Below, piece after piece: positions 33,473 to 43,819 of a stretch of DNA of 64,000 nucleotides. Origin of the DNA: Palaemon carinicauda (Eukaryota; Arthropoda; Malacostraca; Decapoda; Palaemonidae); assembly GCF_036898095.1 (NCBI RefSeq), contig NC_090744.1, forward strand, positions 92,084,631 to 92,148,630. Direction: 5' to 3'. How positions within the stretch are numbered: position 1 is the stretch's first letter; every line of letters starts with the position of its first letter. A model generated the notes under the pieces. That model worked only from the letters and a program-made list of their open reading frames with translations. It was not told where the DNA came from and searched no databases. Made by a program: the position numbers and the translations under genes.

Positions 33473-34470
33473 TTGTGTTAGCGAGCGAAAGTAGTTAGTG
33501 TAACGATCGTTTGTGGTGAGGAAGACTGTTGGTATAAATGAGATTGTTTGTTTACATTTTTAGTAAGGTTACGACAGTGGTGAATGTTTCGGAGCGAATG
33601 CTTTTTTATTTGACTGCAGCATAAGGCAGTTGTGTGAGAGCTGGATTATATATATATTTTTTCGACCAGCGTGGAAGTGTTTTTTGATTTTCAAAGTAAG
33701 TACAGTTTTGTTTATCTTTGCTTGTCGTGATTGTGAATGATAGGAACAATTTATTATTTATCTTTGATTATAGTGCGATAGTTCAGTTAGCTAGAAGTGT
33801 TCGTAAGTGTTTTTCTTTTTTATTTTGGCAGGCTGCGATTCCTCCTTTGGAGAGACCGAATTTTGAAAGTGGATTTATTGTTGATGACCTGGCCTGTATT
33901 AAGATTTTGTTTGTACTGCTCATTTGACTGCTCAACTGTTGACGACCTGGCCTGTGTATTTGGATTGATGATGATGATGATGATACTGGCACCTGTGACT
34001 CAAGGTGTTGAGGCCGATATGGCATAGAGAGAGAGACTCCTGTTTACCATATAGTGGTAGTTGCCTTGAAAAGACAGTTCGGCTTGTGTGTGGCGTCAGT
34101 GCTGGTGTCGCAATATTTATAAACATATATTTTGAGTTGGTGTGCGGTTTAGATTTAAGTTTGTTAGGGTTTTTTGCGTTTATTTGGATGGGGTTTATGG
34201 TATATATAGTGTAAAGTTTTTGATGCTGGTGATTCTAGTTTAAAGTGTTAAGTTTTGATTAGTTTAAAGTTTTTTTTGGATGGTTTGGTTTGATTTATTA
34301 TAGTTTGTAAGAAATATATAGTTTTAAGGTCATGTTTTTGTTTTGTTTTTGTCCTTTTGTCCAAGAGTCCCGCTGCTGATAACGTAAGGGGAAAGGTTGT
34401 ATTGAGGAGACATTGGTCTGTTTAGAGTGATTCAAGGGTGTGGGGGTTGTTTTTGCAACATCCCGCCACA
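33361..34470 (+). repeat. 5' LTR of the Gag-only LTR element
   Basis: Starts TGTGGAGGAT and contains an internal (GT)6(GA)24 microsatellite (33411-33470) and a (GAT)n run near 33966. The part matching the 3' LTR ends at 34433. The likely true end is the CA at 34470, shortly before the PBS. Confidence 0.85.
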
Positions 34471-34476
34471 TTATTT

Positions 34477-34494
34477 TGGCGCCCGAACAGGGAC
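34477..34494 (+). other. primer-binding site, lysine-tRNA type
   Basis: TGGCGCCCGAACAGGGAC, 18 bases. It is the complement of the 3' end of tRNA-Lys of the type used by several retroviruses. It differs from the PBS of both GMR1-like elements here. Confidence 0.9.
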
Positions 34495-34573
34495 TGCTGA
34501 GGTGGGATAGAAGCTGGACTGTTGGACGAAGGACGGAATTAGGTTAAGAATTTAGGATTAAGGTTGATGAAAA

Positions 34574-36364
34574 ATGGAAGAGCAGAACAAGTTACTGAAG
34601 GAGGAATTGCGGCTGAGTAAGGAGCGTGAGGAGAGGTTGCTAATAGAGAATGAGAGGTTGAACTGGGAGAATGCGGCGATGCAGAAGGAGCTTAGGGAGT
34701 TAAAGGGGACAGTAGAGAGAGTGGAAGAATGTGTTGAGATGAGGATGCGAGAGAATGAAGAACGAATGGAGAAACGAATGGAAGATATGATGGGGCAAGT
34801 CATGGGGATGATGAAAACTATAATGGGTGAAGGTGCAGTCGGAGGAGTGTCCTCAGCTTCGGGTAATGGGTTGGTAGTGAAAGAGAAGGTTAAGGTAGGT
34901 GATAATGGGAAAGGAAGTGATAGTGATAGTAGTAATAGTGATGGTGATATTGAAGATAAGGGAATTAGGCATAGTAAGGATGAACAGAAAGGGGAGAGGA
35001 AAGATGAAAGGAAAGGTAAAAGTGATGTGAAGAAAGAGAAGAAAAAGTATCAGGCTGATAGCAAGGACGATCGTGAATGGGTGAAAGTGGTAAGTAAGAA
35101 AAAGGGTAAGAAGGGAATGGTTAAGGATAGGAATTTAAGTGTGGAAGTGGATTCATTATATTCGAATGAGGAAGAAGGTAACCAGGGAGTAGACAGTGAT
35201 GATAGCAGTGAGAATGAACGTGATGTGTGTAAGACTGTGTTTATGAGAGAGGTACCTCGGTGTGAAAGGTTCAATGAGCATAGCAGTAGGGATGTAAATG
35301 ATTTTTTCAAGGAGTATGAGAGGTATTGTCAGGATAAGTATGGTGATAGTAAAAGAGTTTGGGCTAGGGAGTTAGGAGAATATTTGACTGGGTATTTGTT
35401 GACGATGTATGGAGTGATAATGAGTGTAGGGGACGTTGATTATGAAAGTGTGAAAACGAGAATAATTGAGCAGGTAAAACGTATGAAAGGGAGTGTTAAG
35501 TATAAGCGTAAAAATGATTTTGATGAGGCAAGGATGAATGCAGGAGAAGCTATATCAATATACGTATGTAGGTTGGAAACTTTAGCTAGGAAGAAGTATG
35601 GGGATGAAGGTATAAATGAGAATAAGGAGTTAATGAGGAAGTTTTTGGCAACAGTACCTGAGAATGTGTGTGAATTTATTAATTTGAAACGCAAAGAGAA
35701 AATGAGGTGGACGCAAGAGAGATTGACATGGGATGATATACTAGAGATAGTTGAGGATTATGAGTTAGATAGGTGCATGAAAGAAAGTAAATCTGTGAGT
35801 GTAAGAACTGGAATGGAAGAAAGTGTAATAGAATTTGGTAGTTATAAGGACGCAATTTTGAGAGGACCAATGAGGGTAGCTGATAATGTAGTAGATAGGA
35901 GTGTTAGGGCGAGTAATGTGGGAATACCTGTAAGGACAAATGAAGGGTTTAGGCAAGGGAATCAGGTTTGGAGGGATAGGAGTGCTAGTGCGCCGCAAGA
36001 TAGGTCAGATAGTCGTGTCCGTAATGAAAAGTGTTATAGGTGTGGAAAGGAAGGTCATAAGAAGAATGAATGTAGATGGGCATTAGGAGCATGTTTCGGG
36101 TGTGGAGAGACAGGGCATCGTATTAGCGACTGTAAGAAAGAGAAAGTGATTAAGTGTTATCGGTGTGGTATGACTGGGCACGTAGCAAGTGGATGTAGGA
36201 GTAATCGTATGAATGTGATTTGTGGTAATTGTGGTAAGGATGGTCATTATGCTAGAATGTGCAAGGAGCCGCGGGGTAAGTGTACTGAATGTGGTGCAGA
36301 TGGGCATGTAGCTAGGGTATGTAGGAAGAAGGGAATAAGTCAGCCAGGATGTTCGGGAAACTAG
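34574..36364 (+). CDS. gag: Gag polyprotein with coiled coil and five zinc knuckles
   Basis: 596 codons, intact. Residues 1-75 form a predicted coiled coil (KEELRLSKEREERLLIENER and following). Residues 105-225 are low-complexity, charged and Ser/Asp/Lys-rich. A capsid-like helical region follows (about 230-420: DVNDFFKEYERYCQDKYG, VWARELGEYLTGYLL, ISIYVCRLETLARKKYG). The nucleocapsid (about 487-583) has five CX2CX4HX4C knuckles: CYRCGKEGHKKNEC, CFGCGETGHRISDC, CYRCGMTGHVASGC, CGNCGKDGHYARMC and CTECGADGHVARVC. Five is more than the usual one to three. The start is the first in-frame ATG after the leader. The stop TAG directly follows a GGGAAAC slippery heptamer. It should form virus-like particles and package the element's RNA. 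Confidence 0.9.
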   Translation: MEEQNKLLKEELRLSKEREERLLIENERLNWENAAMQKELRELKGTVERVEECVEMRMRENEERMEKRMEDMMGQVMGMMKTIMGEGAVGGVSSASGNGLVVKEKVKVGDNGKGSDSDSSNSDGDIEDKGIRHSKDEQKGERKDERKGKSDVKKEKKKYQADSKDDREWVKVVSKKKGKKGMVKDRNLSVEVDSLYSNEEEGNQGVDSDDSSENERDVCKTVFMREVPRCERFNEHSSRDVNDFFKEYERYCQDKYGDSKRVWARELGEYLTGYLLTMYGVIMSVGDVDYESVKTRIIEQVKRMKGSVKYKRKNDFDEARMNAGEAISIYVCRLETLARKKYGDEGINENKELMRKFLATVPENVCEFINLKRKEKMRWTQERLTWDDILEIVEDYELDRCMKESKSVSVRTGMEESVIEFGSYKDAILRGPMRVADNVVDRSVRASNVGIPVRTNEGFRQGNQVWRDRSASAPQDRSDSRVRNEKCYRCGKEGHKKNECRWALGACFGCGETGHRISDCKKEKVIKCYRCGMTGHVASGCRSNRMNVICGNCGKDGHYARMCKEPRGKCTECGADGHVARVCRKKGISQPGCSGN

Positions 36365-37047
36365 AGTGTAAGAGGGTTCAGCTGGGTGAGTCCTCCTGTG
36401 TGTGTGGAAGGAATAAGATCAATGTTTGTGAGAATGGGATGAGTAATTGGTTGGAAATGAGCAAGTATGAACCTAGTATGCATGAGAAATTAGGGCTGGA
36501 AAATAAACAATTAGTGTTAGTTGAATATAAGAAAAAGAGGCGTTTGAAAGTTTTAAGTGAGGAGAAAGTGCAAGGAAATTTTATAAGTAAAAGTGAGAAT
36601 AGAAATAAGTATGACAAGGGTGTAAATGTGCAAGTGTGTATGGAAGATAAATGTGTTAATACAGATGAATCATGGCTGAGTATGAATGATACCTATAGTG
36701 TGTGTGGCTTTTCCTTAGGTGATGTAAAAGAAAGGATGACGAATGCGAGAGTGAGAGATAGGAGAATGATTAGTAGTATGAATGAATCTTTTGCTAAAGT
36801 TGAGAATGTTTTTGATGAAATGGATGAACTGTTTACAGAAATGAGTGTAATTATAGGGCCAGATGAGAACGAGGTAGATATGATTGTACATGATATATTA
36901 GATGATAGGGATTTAGATAGGAATAGTGTTAATGTAGCTAATGATTGTGATAAGGAAGAAGTGAATGAGAGAGTATATGGAGGCCCAGTTACTCGGAGTA
37001 GAGGTCCCGTTCCCGACTGCGACTGGGTTATGAAAAAAATAATGTAA
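36349..37047 (+). CDS. ORF2, probable -1 frameshift extension of Gag, no enzyme motifs
   Basis: 232 codons in the -1 frame relative to gag, overlapping it by 16 nt. Translated as a Gag fusion it adds about 228 residues from the slip site. It has several Cys near its start (SCVCGRNKINVCENG), a Lys/Arg-rich stretch, Cys pairs (VCMEDKCVN), a Met/Glu/Asp-rich helical part, and a C-terminus GGPVTRSRGPVPDCDW. That last phrase resembles the tail after the integrase in some Gypsy Pol proteins, so ORF2 may join the two ends of a pol gene whose core was deleted. No DTG, YxDD, RNase H or integrase residues are present. It is intact despite lacking enzymes, which suggests recent deletion or a retained function. 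Function unknown. Confidence 0.7.
   Translation: MFGKLECKRVQLGESSCVCGRNKINVCENGMSNWLEMSKYEPSMHEKLGLENKQLVLVEYKKKRRLKVLSEEKVQGNFISKSENRNKYDKGVNVQVCMEDKCVNTDESWLSMNDTYSVCGFSLGDVKERMTNARVRDRRMISSMNESFAKVENVFDEMDELFTEMSVIIGPDENEVDMIVHDILDDRDLDRNSVNVANDCDKEEVNERVYGGPVTRSRGPVPDCDWVMKKIM
36355..36361 (+). promoter_or_regulatory. canonical -1 ribosomal frameshift heptamer GGGAAAC
   Basis: G GGA AAC is in the exact X XXY YYZ phase of the gag frame and is followed immediately by the gag stop TAG (36362-36364). A -1 slip here moves ribosomes into the ORF2 frame, which is open to 37047. I could not identify a convincing downstream stem-loop or pseudoknot by eye; a weak stem may form around 36393-36415. 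Confidence 0.8.
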
Positions 37048-37075
37048 GTGTTGTGTGAGAAGGATTTGGCAAAGT

Positions 37076-37088
37076 AAGGGGGGAGGAA
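37076..37088 (+). other. polypurine tract
   Basis: AAGGGGGGAGGAA, directly before the 3' LTR. Confidence 0.88.
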
Positions 37089-37137
37089 TGTGGAGGATTT
37101 ATTTTTGCTTTATTTTTATTTTTGTTTTGCCAAATCC

Positions 37138-37202
<65 letters not shown>

Positions 37203-38163
37203 TTGTGTTAGCGAGCGAAAGTAGTTAGTGTAACGATCGTTTGTGGTGAGGAAGACTGTTGGTATAAATGAGATTGTTTGTTTACATTTTTAGTAAGGTT
37301 ACGACAGTGGTGAATGTTTCGGAGCGAATGCTTTTTTATTTGACTGCAGCATAAGGCAGTTGTGTGAGAGCTGGATTATATATATATTTTTTCGACCAGC
37401 GTGGAAGTGTTTTTTGATTTTCAAAGTAAGTACAGTTTTGTTTATCTTTGCTTGTCGTGATTGTGAATGATAGGAACAATTTATTATTTATCTTTGATTA
37501 TAGTGCGATAGTTCAGTTAGCTAGAAGTGTTCGTAAGTGTTTTTCTTTTTTATTTTGGCAGGCTGCGATTCCTCCTTTGGAGAGACCGAATTTTGAAAGT
37601 GGATTTATTGTTGATGACCTGGCCTGTATTAAGATTTTGTTTGTACTGCTCATTTGACTGCTCAACTGTTGACGACCTGGCCTGTGTATTTGGATTGATG
37701 ATGATGATGATGATACTGGCACCTGTGACTCAAGGTGTTGAGGCCGATATGGCATAGAGAGAGAGACTCCTGTTTACCATATAGTGGTAGTTGCCTTGAA
37801 AAGACAGTTCGGCTTGTGTGTGGCGTCAGTGCTGGTGTCGCAATATTTATAAACATATATTTTGAGTTGGTGTGCGGTTTAGATTTAAGTTTGTTAGGGT
37901 TTTTTGCGTTTATTTGGATGGGGTTTATGGTATATATAGTGTAAAGTTTTTGATGCTGGTGATTCTAGTTTAAAGTGTTAAGTTTTGATGAGTTTAAAGT
38001 TTTTTTTGGATGGTTTGGTTTGATTTATTATAGTTTGTAAGAAATATATAGTTTTAAGGTCATGTTTTTGTTTTGTTTTTGTCCTTTTGTCCAAGAGTCC
38101 CGCTGCTGATAACGTAAGGGGAAAGGTTGTATTGAGGAGACATTGGTCTGTTTAGAGTGATTC
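37089..38163 (+). repeat. 3' LTR of the Gag-only element, truncated at its end
   Basis: Matches the 5' LTR up to GATTC, then switches to hAT sequence (TTTCAAATTTATC). About 37 bases present in the 5' LTR (34434-34470) are missing. The internal GA tract has 25 units against 24 in the 5' LTR. Confidence 0.88.
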
Positions 38164-38305
38164 TTTCAAATTTATCTAAACTAGCCATTAATAACTCAAG
38201 AAAGAGACAAACATAACTGATATCATAGGTACCAATGGGCTAATGTTTTTATGAACATAAAATCTACAGTACAGACTACCAGTAGAACTAGGAAATTTAG
38301 TAAAA

Positions 38306-38437
<132 letters not shown>

Positions 38438-38489
38438 TACTTTTACATAAATGATTGTGCTATTTATTTGAACATGCTGATAACTTCAC

Positions 38490-39990
38490 TGTTGTTGATT
38501 GTGATATCCTTTTCAACTCCTAGCAACAAAAGATCAGATAACCTCTACTCACTGGACAGGCTGCGTAGCTTTGCCTTCACCATCTTGAGTTTGGAGAAGG
38601 TCCTTTGCACTGTTGCAGTTGTGACGGGTAGAGTGGCATAAATTGTTAAGAGTTCAAGCATAAGTGGCTATATCCCCTGGACATTGTTTTCTTTCATCCG
38701 GTTGAGTATTTTACCTGCAGTGTTCTGTGGCTGGCAAGGAAATGAGGAATAGAAGATCTTCAATTCCAACCGTAGCCTGTCTACTTCTTCTAATTCATAA
38801 AACTGGCATAATTTTTGCAATGACTTGAATGCCTCTTCATTCACAGGTTCTTTCTAGTTACCTTGGACTGTCATACAATGAAAGGCCTTTAGGATACCCC
38901 ATGTTGTGTTGTGTCCACCTTCAAATCTTCTTTGTAGTTCTTGTCATATTGTATCTAAAAACACATAAAATACTCTCACACGGTAGTACTTATCCAAGGA
39001 TTGATATTTCTGGTCCTCAGTAGCAGATGTAGCACTATACTTGTATCTTTCAGGCATTTTTCTTCTCCTGCCTTGTCCAGGAATCCCAGAGGGGCGGTCG
39101 ATGGCCATGCATCCAGCTCTTTCTTTAACATTTATAAAAATCTCCTGAAACTTCTCATCATTTATCTCAAACTTTGTAGAACTCCATCCACAATTCTGTA
39201 GGAGGCAGCCAAATCAAAGTCTTTCTGTTGTAGGGCATTAGAGGCATAGGCAGTTTCTTGAAAAACTGGGTTGGCAATCTCAAGACAAACAAGAAATTCA
39301 AAGTTAATACTTTGCAGCAATATTGAGCCATCCCCTGCTGATGCACTAGGAGGATGTTTTTGCACTATCTCTTCCAAAAACTGCTTCAGAGCTGGGATGA
39401 CCCTCCTCATGGTTCTAAGAGCCGAGTGTCTGCAAGCCCATCTTGTGTCTGATAGCTTCTTAAGTTCAAGTGGACGGTCTTCTGGATACATTGCTTTTTG
39501 GATCTACATGCGGTTTTGAAGAGTTAGCAATAAAAGCATATAGTTTCTCCACCAACCTGAAAAAAGGTTACAAACTAAATACTTGATTTTGCACTTTCGA
39601 CTAATACTAGAGTTAGGCTGTGAGCATGGCAGTGTACATAGACTGCCTTTGGGTTCTGTCTTTGGAGTCTGGCCTGTAATCCATTGCATATTCCATTCAT
39701 ATTTGCTGCCCCATCATATCCTTGTCCACGCATATCGTCTATGCTCAGGTTATTTCTATTAAGCATAGAGATCACTTCTTTCTCCAGTGCTTCACCAGTT
39801 GTTGATTGCACACTGAATACATGTATGAAACGGTCTTTTATTTTGAAGTCATGTACATATCTCAAAACAAAAGAGACCTGTTCTGTACGTGATACATCAT
39901 TTGTTTCATCTATGAGGATGGAAAAGATCTTGCTCTTGTGAAGGTCTTCTAATATCACTCTTCTAACTGAAATGGCCAAAGCCTTGATCA
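38490..39990 (-). pseudogene. hAT-like transposase, C-terminal two thirds (ZMYM1/DUF4371 type)
   Basis: Minus-strand pieces carry FSILIDETNDVSRTEQVSFV and DMRGQGYDGAANMNG with VHCHAHSLTLVLVESAKSS (within 39575-39990). Then come LELKKLSDTRWACRHSALRT (39162-39491) and, near 38560-38640, a remnant of the dimerisation domain ([20 protein letters not shown]). This matches the DUF4371/hAT-dimerisation architecture of ZMYM1-like domesticated and mobile hAT proteins. Stops and frameshifts break it, and a CR1-like LINE separates it from its upstream part at 50681. Confidence 0.85.
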
Positions 39991-41378
39991 AGATGGCATT
40001 GTATAACACAGGCAACTCGTGGAGAGACATCGCTGGAGTCAGCAAACGCAAATTCCATGAGTTGGCGAAACAGGAGCTCGACCGTCTGATAACAGAGGTC
40101 ACTAGTAACTCCAACCAGTGTGATGGCAAAATATTCGCAGACATATTGAAACAATATGATCCAATAAACTGGAACAAATCTGCGGAAAACATCAGCAAAA
40201 TAATAGAAGAAATTCCAAAGAAGATCCAAGTGATAAAGAGACTTATAAAGAAAGTCTACATCAATCAACTTATTCCATCATAGAACAATAAGAAGTCCAA
40301 TATGGTGAATATGCTGATTGATGCATTGGGAAAAAGAATGCCAAAATGGTGTAATACATGTAAGATATGGTATTCCATTAATAATCCTCAACAACTGATT
40401 AGAAAATGTGATGCCTGCCATGTTCCAACACACCCTACATGTGCTGAAATACAGCAAAAAATAAAAAATAGAGACACAAAGGTATTCTGCTCAACATGCT
40501 TAGTCTGGATAGAAAATATAATTAAGTCGAGACTAAATCTGCAAATAGTTGAAGATAAAGAATAAGAAGAAGAAAAAGAAGAAGAAGAAGAAGGAGAAGA
40601 GAAAAATGAACAGGATATGTGTAAGAATGTAGAGGAAATCATTGATATAACTTATGATGCCATCCAACAACATACTTATGAAGAAATAAATTATCAGATG
40701 GAAAAAAATAATAGACCCAAGAGACTCTACCCAGACCTACGTACTTTTAGGGAAGAGCAAGAACAAGAAAAAAAAGAAAAGAAAGATATAGTCTGCAATA
40801 TGCTGAAAAGAGGGAATTGCATATTTGGGGAAAGATGCTACTACAAGCATCCAAAGATATGCCATAATTATGAAATATATGGTAAATGTGTGTATTTAGA
40901 CGGATATGGAGACGAATGCAGAGATCTCCATCCAAAAATATGCAAAAACCTAAAGGAAGGAAAAGGATGCAGTTTCAACAAAAAATGTCGATATATGCAT
41001 CCTGCAACTATGAATGAGAGTAAGAAAACTCAGCAAACTGAAAAGAAAAATGAAAGCAAAAATGAAACAAAAAAAGAAACAAAAAAGCAGGCCGCGTATA
41101 TACCGCGCTATGCACCAAAAACCCCAAGATATGAGTTCTTTCAACCCAAATCTGCATATATAGAGCCCAACTACAAAGAATGCATCTATAATGCCAGGGG
41201 TTGGTGCAGATATGGGGATAATTGCAGGTATACATACAAAAATAAATATGAAGGCGAAAGAACAAATATAATAGAAAAGTTGGATTCTTTAATGGCAGAA
41301 TTCCGGGAAATGAAGAAAAGAACATCCTATCAGAACAGGAAGGAAGCATGGGAAAATCCATATTATTACCAATATTAA
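39991..41378 (+). pseudogene. CR1-like ORF1 with PHD-like finger and CCCH zinc fingers
   Basis: One frame of about 460 codons, broken by in-frame stops TAG (40281) and TAA (40563). The N-terminal part starts MALYNTGNSWRDIAGVSK. A Cys4-His-Cys3 PHD/RING-like finger follows (CNTC ... CDACHVPTHPTC ... CSTC, 40350-40510). Then a Glu-rich spacer and three CCCH fingers (CNMLKRGNCIFGERCYYKH; CHNYEIYGKC with CRDLH; CKNLKEGKGCSFNKKCRYMH) and a fourth with the last His replaced by Tyr (CIYNARGWCRYGDNCRYTY). PHD-like fingers are known in CR1 ORF1 proteins; tandem CCCH fingers suggest RNA binding in the ribonucleoprotein. The two stops prevent full-length expression. Confidence 0.8.
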
Positions 41379-42899
41379 ATAATGGGGATGAAACACAAAC
41401 CATAATAGTGATGAATGCACAGGGTTTAGTCACGAGTAACTCTAAAAGGAAAATAAAGTTCTCAGAAGATCTAACCCAAATTGAAAAAATAGATATATTG
41501 AATATAAGTGAAACATAGTATTCCCAAGAGACTGGCAGTGATGACCAGATAAAGGGTTTCCAAACTTATAGATCTGACAGAACAAATAGGAATCAATGGG
41601 GAACCGCAATATATGGAAGAGACATAAATCAAGGAAAAGTCTGTGAAAAATATAGCAACACAGAATGTGAATTGATTGCGGTAGAATTTGAATATGAAAA
41701 ACTAATGAATATTGTAGTTTACAGACCCTCAAATACTAAGGAGTTTGACATAATAATATAAAAAATAGATGATATATGTTGAAACCATAAAGACTGGAAT
41801 ATACTCCGATCCGGAGATTTTAACTTTCCTTTCGTGGATTGGAAAGAACGGATAGAAGAAAGTGGTTGTATGTATACATATAAAAAAGAGAGTAATAGTA
41901 GCGCAAAAGATAAGAGGCAATTTGAAAAGCTTCAAGATATGCTATTAGAACATAATATGCAACAAATAAACCACATTCCAACAAGAAAGGAAAATGTCCT
42001 AGATCTAGTATTTGTGAATGAGGTGAATTATGTTAAAGAAATAATAGTGTATAACACGGGAATTTCAGACTATAATGTCATAGAATTAATAGTCCATTCC
42101 AAAGCAAGTGATTACAGACTTAATCAAAGCACAAAACATTGGGAAGGATATGGAAAATATAATTTTTATAGTGAGAATATAAAATGGTCAGAAATAAATG
42201 AAGAACTGAATAAAGAATGGAAAAATGTGTTTGTAAGTGATAATATACAGGTAAATACGGACATACTGTACAAAATACTGGAGAAAATTGTTGAAAAATA
42301 TGTACCGAAGAAAAACAATAAACAAAAGACATGCATACCAAGAGAAAGAAGGATCTTATTTCAGAAAATTAGAAAGTGGAAGAAAAATCTTACAAAAGAA
42401 AAAAATGTGTGGAAAATGATGGAAATAAAATGTAAGATAGAAAATGCAGAACAAAAAATTATACAGTCAAAAGAAAATTAAAAAAAGGGACTTAGAAGAA
42501 AGGACACTTCAAAATATAAAAAAAAAAAACCCCAAAGTACTTTACTCCTATGCAAAAAAGATGAATAAAGGGAGATTAGAAATAGGCCCTCTAAGAATTG
42601 AAGGACGGCTAATGAATGAAAAAAAGGAAGTATGCAACATATTAGCAGAAAAATATAAGAGTGAGTTCACGCCAAGAATTGCGAATGAGAATAATGAAAC
42701 AGAAATGAGAGAAGAAAATGTTGAATATCTAACGGATATATATATTAATGAAGCAGATATTGTCAAGGCTATAAACGAAATTAAAAATGGATCAGTAGCC
42801 GGACCAGATGGAGTTCCAGCGATTTTGTTAAAAAAAACTGCAAACACTATCGCGAAGCCGCTTGCAATACTGCTAAGACAAAGTGTAGATATGAGCGAG
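41348..42899 (+). pseudogene. CR1-like ORF2, endonuclease and RT N-terminal part
   Basis: The frame likely starts at ATG 41348, overlapping the end of ORF1 by 31 nt. Endonuclease blocks: MNAQGLVTSNSKRKIKF, IDILNISET (catalytic Glu), GDFNFPFVDW, and ISDYNVIEL where the catalytic His of the SDH motif is Tyr. Stops at 41516 and near 41759, and a frameshift near 42450-42480, break it. The RT start (VAGPDGVPAILLKKT) is reached at 42800. It is then cut at 42899 by LTR element 2; the protein continues after 49195 (KLAYITPIFKSGSRLEASNY). Confidence 0.82.
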
Positions 42900-43805
42900 T
42901 GTCACAAGTACTATTCACTAATTAATAAATTTAAACACAAGCTATGCAATAGCACTTGAAGGTTCTTTTAGTCTTTTAAATGATGTAGACGAAGTGGTGA
43001 TAAACAAGTATAAGAGTTTTTTTTAAAGTTTTAATTATAACATTAGCAAAAAGAATACATAACATTTAATTGATAATAAAAGTGAATAATATGGAATAGT
43101 CACGTGGTTATAATAAATGACAAACAAATATCAAAGAACGGTGATCATTTCATCGATAATAATGTACGTAACAAATATAAATGATTGCTATCTGATTTTA
43201 CATTATATATATAAGCAATAGGTATCTTATTTAACAATAACCAAATACAGTGAAAAGATAAAGAGTACACTCGCGACTACTGCCGTGCGGTCGGTCACTT
43301 ATCCCTTGTGCATAAGGCCACAACCCTCAAACATGCTTTCGTGTCTTCGACAGGCCAATAAACACGCTCTCTCTCTCGATCATAGCGACCAGTGCACATT
43401 TTACGATTACCGTAACATTTACCATTAACACCAAGCACCAATACTTCGGTGACGGTAAACAACCAACACTGACGAAGACCACTTTCAAGTAGGGCTGATA
43501 TATAAAATCCTAGGTGGCAGGGATCTCGACCTCTTCCGCACAACAGCACCACGAATGCACTCCCGAGTTATTTCTGGTGATCCCCATTTCACCTCTGAAG
43601 AGAGAGAAACAGTAACTAAACAACTGTCCAAAACAAAATATCACAACCAATCTTCATGGTAACAAGACTTCGTTGGTAATAACAGTTGGGTCTTTAACTC
43701 GGCTTAACTCTGAAATCCCTATATACATGCAAACATTACTTACTATGATTTTAAATATAGTAATAACCTAAATAACAAACAAATATATATATGTACACGG
43801 TGACA
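42900..43805 (-). repeat. 3' LTR of GMR1-like element 2
   Basis: 906 bp, TGTCACAAGT to CACGGTGACA on the plus strand. It matches 48285-49190 with about four substitutions. Confidence 0.96.
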
Positions 43806-43819
43806 ATACCTCCCCCCTT
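43806..43819 (-). other. polypurine tract of GMR1-like element 2
   Basis: The minus strand reads AAGGGGGGAGGTAT next to the 3' LTR. Confidence 0.85.

Larger units (their letters stand above)
33361..38163 (+). mobile_element. non-autonomous LTR retrotransposon with Gag and a frameshift-linked ORF2, no pol core
   Basis: Structure: 5' LTR (33361 to about 34470), PBS (34477-34494), gag (34574-36364), ORF2 entered by a -1 shift (36355-37047), polypurine tract (37076-37088), 3' LTR (37089-38163, end missing). The LTRs differ by one substitution (34260 T, 37990 G) and one GA unit over about 1073 bp, so this is a very young copy. No protease, RT, RNase H or integrase motif is present between gag and the 3' LTR, so the pol enzymes must come from elsewhere. 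The element lies inside hAT copy 1 without a recognisable TSD. Confidence 0.92.

Noticed and set aside
33718..33927. Pairs of identical short ORFs at 33.7-34.2 kb and 37.4-37.9 kb, resembling a tandem gene duplication
   Set aside because: They lie in the two LTRs of one element. The duplication is the LTR pair, and the frames have no motif.
34477..34494. Retrovirus-like tRNA-Lys primer site taken as evidence for an endogenous retrovirus
   Set aside because: No envelope gene and no pol are present, and tRNA-Lys priming also occurs in retrotransposons. An LTR retrotransposon explains all the data.
39972..40283. A 103-codon ORF starting MAKALIKMALYNTG as an independent small gene
   Set aside because: Its first residues are hAT sequence and the rest is the start of the CR1-like ORF1. 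The start codon lies across the insertion junction.
43295..43552. Identical 85-codon ORFs at 43295 and 48680
   Set aside because: LTR sequence of GMR1-like element 2. Identity follows from LTR duplication, not from a gene family.
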